This document shows, piece after piece, positions 1 through 7,408 of a DNA stretch of 33,816 nucleotides; the stretch's first letter is position 1; each line of letters begins with the position of its first letter. The notes under the pieces were generated by a model that did no database searches, was not told the DNA's origin, and was given only the letters and a program-made list of their open reading frames with translations. The translations under genes and the position numbers were made by a program. This stretch comes from Zetaproteobacteria bacterium (GTDB lineage Bacteria > Pseudomonadota > Zetaproteobacteria > Mariprofundales > Mariprofundaceae), in contig PEAA01000021.1 of assembly GCA_002753275.1 (NCBI GenBank), positions 1-33,816 on the forward strand, read 5' to 3'.

Positions 1-68
1 AAGAGTTCTTCGAGTGGAAGAAAAGCCAGCCTCAGGCTGCTGAGGCAAAGGTGCGTAGCATCAAATGA
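1..68 (+). CDS. C-terminal tail of an unidentified protein (partial)
   Basis: A reading frame enters from the left edge and ends at a TGA at 66-68, giving about 21 visible residues that end KVRSIK. The tail is hydrophilic and begins EFFEWKK. Nothing in it identifies a family. Another frame is also open across this stretch, so even the coding assignment is tentative. It lies upstream of the rpsB promoter and is probably the end of the preceding transcription unit. Confidence 0.3.
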   Translation, partial: EFFEWKKSQPQAAEAKVRSIK

Positions 69-183
69 CGATGCCCGAACTGACGGTAAGCGAATTTACA
101 GCAGGTTTGGGACTCAATCTACTCTGACTTATTCAGCGTTATCCTTAATGGGGTTGTATAGGTGTGTGTACAATTATTGCACC

Positions 184-212
184 TTGATAATCGAGGGGTG
201 ATTCGCTATAAA
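184..212 (+). promoter_or_regulatory. Candidate sigma-70 promoter of the rpsB operon
   Basis: TTGATA (184-189) and TATAAA (207-212) are separated by 17 nt, a close match to the housekeeping promoter consensus with ideal spacing. Transcription would begin near 219, giving a leader of about 72 nt before the rpsB start codon. The 222-nt gap between the upstream stop codon and rpsB has no other comparable site and no clear terminator. Assigned from sequence pattern only. Confidence 0.55.
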
Positions 213-227
213 TCGCGCCACTTCACA

Positions 228-285
228 CACCACCTTATTTCGATTGTGCTTGCACGCAGGTGGTGGAGGATAAACAATCGGAGGA
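228..285 (+). promoter_or_regulatory. Structured rpsB leader: hairpin and duplicated Shine-Dalgarno
   Basis: Within the predicted leader, CACCACCT (228-235) is perfectly complementary to AGGTGGTG (258-265), giving an 8-bp stem with a 22-nt loop that could hold a small inner stem. The 3' arm runs directly into GGAGGA (265-270). A second GGAGGA (280-285) is the well-spaced ribosome binding site for the ATG at 291. Ribosomal protein S2 is known to repress its own mRNA in Escherichia coli. This hairpin is a candidate S2 target, which is inference. Confidence 0.4.
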
Positions 286-290
286 CTTTT

Positions 291-1082
291 ATGTCTCAAT
301 TTACTATGAAACAACTGCTTGAAGCAGGTGTTCACTTTGGTCATCAGACCCGTCGTTGGAATCCAAAAATGGCGCCCTATATTTTTGGTGCGCGTAATGG
401 CATTCACATTATCGATTTGCAAAAAACATTGCGTATGGCCAATGAGAGCTACCACTTTATGCGTGAGTTGGCAGCTGCGGGTGGTCGCGTGCTTTTCGTA
501 GGGACCAAGCGTCAGGCGAACCAAGCCGTTCATGAAGAAGCACTGCGTTGTGGCCAGTTTTTTGTGGATCACCGCTGGTTGGGTGGTATGATGACCAACT
601 TTGCAACTGTGCAACAGTCTGTTCGTAAAATGAAAGAGTTACAACGCCAAAAGGATGAGGGCGTTTTTGATCTTGTCACCAAGAAAGAAGCCTTACAATT
701 GCAGCGCGAGCTGGATAAGTTGGAGCGTTCGTTGGGCGGTATTAAAGATATGACCCAGTTGCCTGACTGTATTTTCGTGATTGATGTAAGTAAAGAAGAT
801 CTGGCTGTGAAAGAAGCGCAAAAATTGGGTATTCCTGTTGTTGCTGTTGTTGATACGAACTGTAGCCCAGAAGGTATCGATTATATTATTCCTGGGAATG
901 ATGATGCGATTCGTGCTGTGCGTCTTTTCTGCAGCAAGATTGCCGATGCAATTATTGAAGGTACCGAGTCTTGGAATATTGAAAATGCTGAAGATGGTGC
1001 TGATTTAGTTGAGGCGATGTTGGGAAATCGCGACGAAGTGGCTGAAGAAGCATTCGCCGCTGCAGATGAAGTTGAAGCATAA
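291..1082 (+). CDS. rpsB: 30S ribosomal protein S2
   Basis: S2 belongs to the small ribosomal subunit and is needed for docking of S1 and for translation initiation. The 263-residue product starts [13 protein letters not shown] and carries the family blocks [23 protein letters not shown] and [11 protein letters not shown], then an acidic C-terminal tail. The frame is open further upstream, but the ATG at 291 has GGAGGA at 280-285 and matches the usual S2 start, so longer versions are rejected. It is followed 28 nt later by tsf, the standard pairing in bacteria. A promoter and a hairpin leader lie upstream. Nothing in the protein looks unusual. Confidence 0.97.
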   Translation: MSQFTMKQLLEAGVHFGHQTRRWNPKMAPYIFGARNGIHIIDLQKTLRMANESYHFMRELAAAGGRVLFVGTKRQANQAVHEEALRCGQFFVDHRWLGGMMTNFATVQQSVRKMKELQRQKDEGVFDLVTKKEALQLQRELDKLERSLGGIKDMTQLPDCIFVIDVSKEDLAVKEAQKLGIPVVAVVDTNCSPEGIDYIIPGNDDAIRAVRLFCSKIADAIIEGTESWNIENAEDGADLVEAMLGNRDEVAEEAFAAADEVEA

Positions 1083-1110
1083 TTTACTAACCAAGATTGA
1101 GGAGATATAG

Positions 1111-2010
1111 ATGAGTCAAGTGACAGCTGCAGATGTTAAAAAACTGCGTGAAATGAGTGGCGCAGGGATGATGGATTGTAAAAAAGCTTTGGCCGAAACC
1201 CAGGGTAATTTGGAGGCAGCCGTAGATTTCTTGCGAAAGAAAGGTCTGTCTGCTGCATCGAAGAAAGCAGGTCGTGTCGCCGCTGAAGGGATTGTGGTCG
1301 CGCGTACAGCAGGCTCTATGGGCGTTGTTTTGGAAGTGAACTCTGAAACAGACTTCGTAAGTAAAAATGAGAAGTTTACTGATTTTGTCAATTTGGTTGC
1401 GGATATTATTATGCGTGAAAAGCCTGTAGATGTTACGGCATTGAAGGCGCTTCCTTGTGATGGAACCGATCTTAATATTGAGCAAGCATTGTCGCAGTTG
1501 ATCGCAACAATTGGTGAAAATATGGATATCCGTCGTTTTAACTTGGTTGAGGTGAATGAGGGTACCATTGGGACTTATATTCATGGTGCTGGTAAAATTG
1601 GTGTGTTGGTTGCTGTTGAGGGTGTGTCAGGTGATGATGCCGATCAATTGGTTCGTGGTATTGCAATGCATATTGCGGCTTCCAATCCACTGTTTATCTC
1701 TATTGCTGATGTGGATGAAGATTCAGCTGCGCGTGAAAAAGCGGTGCTTTCAGAGCGTGCAATTGCCAGTGGTAAGCCAGAGGCGATTGTGGATAAGATC
1801 GTTGCGGGTCAAATGAATAAGTACTATTCAGATGTTTGCTTGCTGGAGCAAGATTTTGTCATGGATACGGAGAGTACTGTGGGTAAGGCGTTGGCGAAGT
1901 TGGCCAAGGATGCAATCTTGACACATATGTCCCGTTTCCAATTGGGTGAAGGGATTGAGAAAGAGGAATCTGATTTTGCGGCAGAAGTTGCGGCGCAGGT
2001 TGCAGGTTAA
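1111..2010 (+). CDS. tsf: Translation elongation factor Ts
   Basis: EF-Ts is the guanine nucleotide exchange factor that regenerates EF-Tu-GTP in the cytoplasm. The 299-residue length suits the full proteobacterial form. The N-terminal UBA-like region reads KKLREMSGAGMMDCKKAL, and the core signature EVNSETDFVSKNEKF follows near residues 76-90. The C-terminal segment is the usual dimerisation and coiled-coil part. The ATG is preceded by GAGGAG (1100-1105). It follows rpsB and precedes pyrH by 25 nt, so it probably shares the rpsB transcript. Confidence 0.97.
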   Translation: MSQVTAADVKKLREMSGAGMMDCKKALAETQGNLEAAVDFLRKKGLSAASKKAGRVAAEGIVVARTAGSMGVVLEVNSETDFVSKNEKFTDFVNLVADIIMREKPVDVTALKALPCDGTDLNIEQALSQLIATIGENMDIRRFNLVEVNEGTIGTYIHGAGKIGVLVAVEGVSGDDADQLVRGIAMHIAASNPLFISIADVDEDSAAREKAVLSERAIASGKPEAIVDKIVAGQMNKYYSDVCLLEQDFVMDTESTVGKALAKLAKDAILTHMSRFQLGEGIEKEESDFAAEVAAQVAG

Positions 2011-2035
2011 TTGAATATAGACTGGGAGGTAGATT

Positions 2036-2749
2036 ATGAACGCTTATAAGCGGGTTATGTTAAAACTTTCCGGTGAAGTGTTGATGGGAAATCAAGAGTT
2101 TGGTATTGATCCAGACTTGATTTCCCGTTTGGCACAAGAGCTTCTGGATGTGCAGAATTCGGGCGTAGAGTTGGCTGTCGTGATTGGTGGTGGAAATATT
2201 TTTCGAGGCATGAGTGGTACAGCATCGGGAATGGATCGTGCCAGTGCTGATTATATGGGAATGATGGCAACAGTGATGAATGCGATTGCATTGCAAGATG
2301 CGATTGAGCGTCATGGTGGGTGTGTGCGTACGATTTCAGCGCTCTATATTAAAGAGGTTGCAGAACCCTATATTCGTCGTCGTGCTGTGCGTCATTTGGA
2401 AAAAGGTCGCATCGTGATCTTTGCTGCTGGCACAGGAAACCCTTACTTTACAACGGATACTGCGGCGAGTTTGCGCGCGATGGAGATTCAAGCTGATGTT
2501 GTCTTGAAGGGGACAAAGGTCGATGGCGTTTACACTGCCGATCCTGTTCTTTATCCTGATGCGACGCGTTATGAAACGCTTTCATTTTCTACCGTGCTTG
2601 AAAAACAGTTGGGCGTGATGGATGCGACAGCTATTTCATTGTGTCGTGATAATTCTATGCCAATTGTGGTCTTCGATGTGACAACCCCTGGGCAAATTGC
2701 TAAGGTTGTTGCCGGCGAGCCGGTTGGTACTTTGGTTCAAGAGGGTTAA
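2036..2749 (+). CDS. pyrH: Uridylate kinase (UMP kinase)
   Basis: This enzyme phosphorylates UMP to UDP with ATP in pyrimidine nucleotide synthesis and belongs to the bacterial amino-acid-kinase fold, not the eukaryotic UMP/CMP kinase fold. The 237-residue length is typical. Visible motifs are KLSGEVLMG at the N-terminus (phosphate binding), [10 protein letters not shown], and [13 protein letters not shown] for the nucleotide site. A strong GGGAGGT site lies just upstream of the ATG. It sits in the conserved rpsB-tsf-pyrH-frr order, only 4 nt before frr. Confidence 0.97.
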   Translation: MNAYKRVMLKLSGEVLMGNQEFGIDPDLISRLAQELLDVQNSGVELAVVIGGGNIFRGMSGTASGMDRASADYMGMMATVMNAIALQDAIERHGGCVRTISALYIKEVAEPYIRRRAVRHLEKGRIVIFAAGTGNPYFTTDTAASLRAMEIQADVVLKGTKVDGVYTADPVLYPDATRYETLSFSTVLEKQLGVMDATAISLCRDNSMPIVVFDVTTPGQIAKVVAGEPVGTLVQEG

Positions 2750-2753
2750 GCAG

Positions 2754-3296
2754 ATGTTTGATACATTAGATGAAAGAATGAAAAAATCGATTGCCGCACT
2801 GAAAAGTGAATTGGCAACCATACGCACAGGTCGCGCCAATGCCTCACTGCTCGATCATATTCATGTTCCTTACTATGGTGCGGAGTCTCCTTTGAGTCAG
2901 GTGGCCAATCTTTCTGTTCCTGAGCCGCGCATTATTATGATTACACCATGGGATAAGACGCTTCTTGCTGCGATTGAGAAGGCCTTGCTGACCTCAGATT
3001 TAGGTTTGAACCCATCCAATGATGGTGAGTGTATTCGTCTTATTTTTCCGGAGTTGACGGAAGATCGTCGTAAAGAGTTGGCAAAGAAGGTGAAAGCGAT
3101 TGGTGAGAAAGCACGCGTTTCTGTGCGTAATATCCGTCGTGATGCCAATGATGAGGTGAAAAAAGCATTGGCAGATGGAATGCCTGAAGATGAAGGCAAA
3201 CGGGCACAAGAGAAGATCCAGTCCATTACAGATGGTTTTATTGCCGAAGTCGATAAAATTTTAGAACATAAAGAACAAGAAATTTTGACTGTTTGA
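2754..3296 (+). CDS. frr: Ribosome recycling factor
   Basis: RRF works with EF-G to split the post-termination ribosome. The 180-residue protein is close to the usual 185 and contains ATIRTGRANASLLD, SVPEPRIIMITPWDK and a C-terminal helical domain rich in Lys and Glu. The frame is open back to 2697, but the ATG at 2754 follows GAGGG (2741-2745) and gives the canonical start, so the longer form is rejected. Its TGA shares one base with the uppS ATG (TGATG), implying translational coupling. Confidence 0.96.
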   Translation: MFDTLDERMKKSIAALKSELATIRTGRANASLLDHIHVPYYGAESPLSQVANLSVPEPRIIMITPWDKTLLAAIEKALLTSDLGLNPSNDGECIRLIFPELTEDRRKELAKKVKAIGEKARVSVRNIRRDANDEVKKALADGMPEDEGKRAQEKIQSITDGFIAEVDKILEHKEQEILTV

Positions 3297-4057
3297 TGGT
3301 TTCGGTGGCTCGATCTCCGGGCGATCAACAGCTGCCTAAACATGTTGCCATCATTATGGATGGCAATGGGCGTTGGGCGGAGATGCGCGGCATTCCTCGT
3401 GTTGAGGGGCATCGGCGTGGTGCCAATGTTGTTAATGATGTTGTCAAAGCAGCGCATGAACTTGGTGTTGAATGTTTGTCGCTTTACGCATTTTCATCAG
3501 AAAATTGGTCTCGACCCAAGTCTGAAGTTCGTGCTTTGATGGCACTGTTGTCTTGGTTGTTACCCAAACAACTTGAACAGATGATGGCACAAGGGGTGCG
3601 CCTTTCGACCCTTGGTGATCTCTCTCAATTGCCACTACGAACACAAAAAGTTTTACATCAAGCAATCAACAAAACCCAAAACAACCAAGGCTTGCATCTT
3701 GTCTTATGCCTTAATTACGGCGGGCAGCAAGAGATTTTGGCGGCAGCAAAAGAGCTTGCTTTGCAAACGCTGATTTCCAATGATCCTCAATCGTTTCTTG
3801 CTCAAACTCATCTTGAAACATTTCGTGCGATGATGTGGCGAAATGAACTCCCAGTTGTTGATCTGTTGATTCGGACGGGTGGAGAGTATCGAATTTCAAA
3901 TTTTCATCTTTGGGATGCAGCTTATGCAGAACTCTATTTTGATGCGGTTTTGTGGCCTGACTATCAAGCAGAGCATTTAATTGCAGCGCTGAAAGAATAT
4001 TCGAATCGTGAGCGGCGTTTTGGTTTAATCAGTGCACAGGTGGCTCCCCATGAGTGA
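3296..4057 (+). CDS. uppS: Undecaprenyl diphosphate synthase
   Basis: This cis-prenyltransferase adds isopentenyl units to farnesyl diphosphate to make the C55 carrier lipid for peptidoglycan and O-antigen. The 253-residue product has the catalytic block HVAIIMDGNGRWA, then SLYAFSSENWSRP, and near the C-terminus RTGGEYRISNFHLWDAAYAELYF, which binds the substrate diphosphate. The ATG at 3296 overlaps the frr stop by one base; a TTG one codon upstream is less likely. It overlaps cdsA by 8 nt at its 3' end. The pairing with dxr downstream places the isoprenoid steps together. Confidence 0.96.
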   Translation: MVSVARSPGDQQLPKHVAIIMDGNGRWAEMRGIPRVEGHRRGANVVNDVVKAAHELGVECLSLYAFSSENWSRPKSEVRALMALLSWLLPKQLEQMMAQGVRLSTLGDLSQLPLRTQKVLHQAINKTQNNQGLHLVLCLNYGGQQEILAAAKELALQTLISNDPQSFLAQTHLETFRAMMWRNELPVVDLLIRTGGEYRISNFHLWDAAYAELYFDAVLWPDYQAEHLIAALKEYSNRERRFGLISAQVAPHE

Positions 4058-4856
4058 ATTAACGAAACGAAGCGTTACTGCATTGGTGCTATTGTTTTTT
4101 GCTATCGGTTGGATGTTTTATCTTCCTGATGATTGGTTTGCAATCGCCTCATCGATGCTTGGATTGATGGCGACTGTGGAGCTGTTGACGATGATCAGAA
4201 TGCGCAAGCCTGTCCCGTTTGCATTGTCGGCAGCATTGGTATGGGCAATCTTAGCATTAACCAATATGTTGCTGTTGGCAATGGTTGTGTTGATGCTTTC
4301 TTGGACTGTCTTTTTGGTCATGTTTGCGCGCAGTGGCAGCGAACACGATTTGGGCGTTGATTTTAGAAATGTCGCGTATGGTCAATGGATGTTGGTTTGG
4401 TTACTGGTGTTTGTTTGGAGTCTCAATACGGTGCATGGTCAGAGTGAGGGTGTCTGGTTTTTATCGGGGGCATTTCTTGGCGTTTGGGCCGCTGATATTG
4501 CGGCGTATTTTGTCGGCCGGGCGTTGGGTTCGCATAAGTTGGCACCAGCGATTAGCCCTGGAAAGTCGATTGAAGGGTCGATAGGTGGTTTGATTGCAGG
4601 GGTGTTAATTTCCGCCTCATTTTGGTTGTATATGCTTGAGATTCCGCTATGGATGGCATTAATGTTAGGAAGCATTTTGGTTGTGGTCTCAATTGTTGGT
4701 GATCTCGCCGAGTCGGTGTTGAAACGGGTCTATCAAGTGAAAGATAGTGGGCGGATGTTGCCAGGTCATGGTGGTTTGCTTGATCGTATTGATGCGTTGA
4801 TTCCTGCTTTGCCAGTTGTGGGCCTGCTTTGGATGGGGATGGGAGTGGGTTTATGA
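4050..4856 (+). CDS. cdsA: Phosphatidate cytidylyltransferase (CDP-diacylglycerol synthase)
   Basis: CdsA makes CDP-diacylglycerol from phosphatidate and CTP at the inner membrane, the branch point for membrane phospholipids. The 268-residue protein is strongly hydrophobic with about seven or eight predicted membrane segments. The family signature is clear near the C-terminus, where VLKRVYQVKDSGRMLPGHGG is followed by LLDRID. The ATG at 4050 overlaps the uppS stop region; a GTG at 4032 is possible but less likely. Its TGA overlaps the dxr ATG (ATGA). The ribosome binding site is weak, which fits coupled translation. Confidence 0.95.
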   Translation: MSELTKRSVTALVLLFFAIGWMFYLPDDWFAIASSMLGLMATVELLTMIRMRKPVPFALSAALVWAILALTNMLLLAMVVLMLSWTVFLVMFARSGSEHDLGVDFRNVAYGQWMLVWLLVFVWSLNTVHGQSEGVWFLSGAFLGVWAADIAAYFVGRALGSHKLAPAISPGKSIEGSIGGLIAGVLISASFWLYMLEIPLWMALMLGSILVVVSIVGDLAESVLKRVYQVKDSGRMLPGHGGLLDRIDALIPALPVVGLLWMGMGVGL

Positions 4857-5998
4857 AATTGACGATTTTAGGCGCGACGGGGTCAATTGGTGCAAGTACT
4901 GTCGATCTGGTATTGCGTCATCCGGAGCGTTTTTGCGTTCATGCACTTGTGGGCCATAAAAATTGGCAACGCATGGCGTCCTTGGTAAAACAGGTTCGCC
5001 CTGAGTGCGTGGTGATGACGGATGAAAGTGCGGCTAGACAATTGAAAGCGTCACTTCCTGCTGAAGTTCGTCTCCATGTGGGTATGGATGCGGCGATTGC
5101 TGCAGCATCAGAATCGAGTGTGGATATGGTGATGGCGGCGATGGTGGGCTCTGTTGGTTTGCCGGCGGCTCTTGCTGCGGTACGCGCCGGTAAACGGGTT
5201 GGACTTGCCAATAAAGAGTGTTTGGTTACAGCCGGTCAAATTTTTATGGCGGATGCTATCGATTTTGGTGCAGATATCGTTCCTGTTGATTCTGAGCATG
5301 CCGCGGTGCATCAAGCCTTGAAAGGTCATGATTATCATTCGATTCGACGAATGATTTTAACGGCATCTGGGGGGCCTTTTCGTAAAACCCGTTTAGAGGA
5401 TTTGCAGAAAGTGACACCTGCACAAGCGATTGCCCACCCCAATTGGGATATGGGGGCAAAGATTAGTGTTGATTCAGCGACCATGATGAATAAGGCGTTG
5501 GAGTTGATTGAAGCGCGTTGGTTGTTTGATATGGCGCCGGAGAAACTGCATGCGGTCATTCACCCTCAAAGTATAATTCATGCAATGGTTGAGTATGAAG
5601 ATGGCTCGGTATTGGCCCAGTTGGCCGAGCCGGATATGCGTATTCCAATTGCTTACGCATTGATGCCTGAGACGCGCATTGCAAGTGGTGCCAATTGGCT
5701 TGATTTGTCGATAAGCCGTAGCCTTGATCTTATTCCTATTGATGAGGAGCGATTCCCAGCACTTCGTTTGGTGCGGGAGGTTATGCGGGGAGGTCATGAC
5801 TTGGCTGTTGTGATGAATGCAGCCAATGAGGTGGCTAATCAAGCGTTTCGTGATGAGAAAATAGCTTTTATGCAAATTGTTGCGACTGTTGAGAAGGTGC
5901 TGGAACAGGTACCGACCATGGCCGTTGATACATTGGATTCGATCATGCTTTGTGATGCAGAGGCTCGTCGTGTTGCCCAAAGGATTATTGGATTATGA
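4853..5998 (+). CDS. dxr: 1-deoxy-D-xylulose 5-phosphate reductoisomerase
   Basis: Dxr converts DXP to MEP with NADPH, the committed step of non-mevalonate isoprenoid synthesis. The 381-residue product begins MKLTILGATGSIG, the NADPH-binding loop. It then has LANKECLVTAG, PVDSEHAAVHQAL with metal-binding Asp and Glu, SGGPFR, and HPNWDMGAKISVDSATMMNK with the catalytic loop. The start at 4853 overlaps the cdsA stop by 4 nt, and the stop overlaps rseP by 4 nt. The longer open frame upstream lies inside cdsA and is rejected. Confidence 0.97.
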   Translation: MKLTILGATGSIGASTVDLVLRHPERFCVHALVGHKNWQRMASLVKQVRPECVVMTDESAARQLKASLPAEVRLHVGMDAAIAAASESSVDMVMAAMVGSVGLPAALAAVRAGKRVGLANKECLVTAGQIFMADAIDFGADIVPVDSEHAAVHQALKGHDYHSIRRMILTASGGPFRKTRLEDLQKVTPAQAIAHPNWDMGAKISVDSATMMNKALELIEARWLFDMAPEKLHAVIHPQSIIHAMVEYEDGSVLAQLAEPDMRIPIAYALMPETRIASGANWLDLSISRSLDLIPIDEERFPALRLVREVMRGGHDLAVVMNAANEVANQAFRDEKIAFMQIVATVEKVLEQVPTMAVDTLDSIMLCDAEARRVAQRIIGL

Positions 5999-7404
5999 TA
6001 GAGATGCTTGAAACGACATTGGCATTCATTGTGGCGATAGCACTACTTGTTGCAGTGCATGAATATGGCCATTTTAAAGTGGCGCGTCTTCTTGGTATTA
6101 AAGTTGAGAAATTTTCGATTGGTTTTGGTCCTGCGCTTTTTTCATGGCGTAGTAAAGATCAAGAGGTGTTGTATATTATTGCCCTGATCCCTTTGGGTGG
6201 TTATGTGAAGATGCTCGGTGAAGGTGATGCGCGCGATGCTACGGAAGCATTGAGTGATGCGGAGAAGCGCCGGGCCTTTGATTTGCAACCTGTATGGAAG
6301 CGCGCAGCGATTGCGGCTGCAGGGCCTCTTGCAAACTTTGTGTTTGCGATTGCTGCCTATATGACGATTGCCTGGATGGGGCAGATGGTCACGCCACCTA
6401 TGGTTGGTGCTGTTGATTCAGATCGACAGCTATCGTTGAAAATGGGTGATCGGATTTTGAAAGTTGCAGGTCGTAATGTTCATTCCTGGTCTGACTTTGA
6501 GTTGCGTTTAAAGCAGTTGGTACAGGCGCAGTTTGAAGAAAATAGTGTTGAGACGATGAAAGGGTCCGAAAGTTCAGGACAATTGCCGAACCGTGCCATT
6601 GAGATTGTCGTAGACCGTGATGGTGAGAAACATGTGTTGCATTTGGATCTGCTTTTGCCTGCAGGTAAAGAGGCTTTTCTGGTCAATGTTGCCAATGAAG
6701 CGTTGGGCATTTCCGCCGGCCTTGATCTCTATATCCGTTCTGTTGCCGCAGGTTCCGCTGCAGAGCAGGCTGGTTTGCAGCCAGAGGATCAGATTGTTGG
6801 ATTGCAGGGACGATCAATGTTAGGTGTGAGTGATTTCGTTGAGGTTGTGCAACATTCAGCAGATCAATCGTTGTCGCTGCAAGTTCGTCGTGGAACCTCA
6901 TTGTTGACACTTGAAGTGGTTCCCGAATCTGATGAGGAGGGGCACGGTCGAATTGGTGTTGGTTTGGCTGCTAAGGCAAAGTTTGATCCCGTGCTTTATC
7001 GTATGAGTTTCATTGATGGCGTGCAGTATGGCTTGGTGCGCACCTGGGATATGACGGTGATGACCTTGCAGATGTTTGCTAAAATGTTCTCATCGTCGAT
7101 CTCTGCGGATAATTTAGGTGGTCCGATTGCCATTGCACAATTGGCAGGGCAGACCGCGGCGATGGGATTAGTACCATTTATTGCATTTTTGGCTATTATA
7201 TCGGTCAACTTGGGTGTGCTTAATCTGTTGCCTGTTCCTGTGCTTGATGGTGGACATTTGGTTTATTTGATGATCGAAAAGATTCGTGGAAAGCCTTTGC
7301 CTGAAAAGGTGATGGGAGTAACACAGATGGTGGGGATGCTGTTAATCGTCAGTTTAATGCTGTTTGCATTTTATAATGATGTGTTTCGTTTGTTGAAAGG
7401 ATAA
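5995..7404 (+). CDS. rseP: RseP site-2 intramembrane zinc metalloprotease
   Basis: RseP cleaves the anti-sigma factor RseA inside the inner membrane during the envelope stress response and also removes leftover signal peptides. The 469-residue protein has the zinc motif HEYGH at residues 22-26 in the first membrane segment. Two periplasmic PDZ domains lie roughly between residues 130 and 310. The third zinc ligand is in NLLPVPVLDGGH near residue 418. This matches the E. coli type with two PDZ domains. It sits directly before bamA, a common arrangement linking stress signalling with outer-membrane protein assembly. No rseA or rpoE gene is in the window. Confidence 0.96.
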   Translation: MIEMLETTLAFIVAIALLVAVHEYGHFKVARLLGIKVEKFSIGFGPALFSWRSKDQEVLYIIALIPLGGYVKMLGEGDARDATEALSDAEKRRAFDLQPVWKRAAIAAAGPLANFVFAIAAYMTIAWMGQMVTPPMVGAVDSDRQLSLKMGDRILKVAGRNVHSWSDFELRLKQLVQAQFEENSVETMKGSESSGQLPNRAIEIVVDRDGEKHVLHLDLLLPAGKEAFLVNVANEALGISAGLDLYIRSVAAGSAAEQAGLQPEDQIVGLQGRSMLGVSDFVEVVQHSADQSLSLQVRRGTSLLTLEVVPESDEEGHGRIGVGLAAKAKFDPVLYRMSFIDGVQYGLVRTWDMTVMTLQMFAKMFSSSISADNLGGPIAIAQLAGQTAAMGLVPFIAFLAIISVNLGVLNLLPVPVLDGGHLVYLMIEKIRGKPLPEKVMGVTQMVGMLLIVSLMLFAFYNDVFRLLKG

Positions 7405-7408
7405 TATT

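Noticed and set aside
29-46. GCCTCAG-GCTG-CTGAGGC hairpin with a 7-bp stem
   Set aside because: It lies inside the apparent C-terminal coding tail of the upstream gene and has no T run, so it is neither a credible terminator nor a proven repeat.
1087-1584. - strand frames opposite tsf and similar long antisense frames opposite other genes
   Set aside because: They lack family motifs and ribosome binding sites and lie fully opposite well-identified genes.
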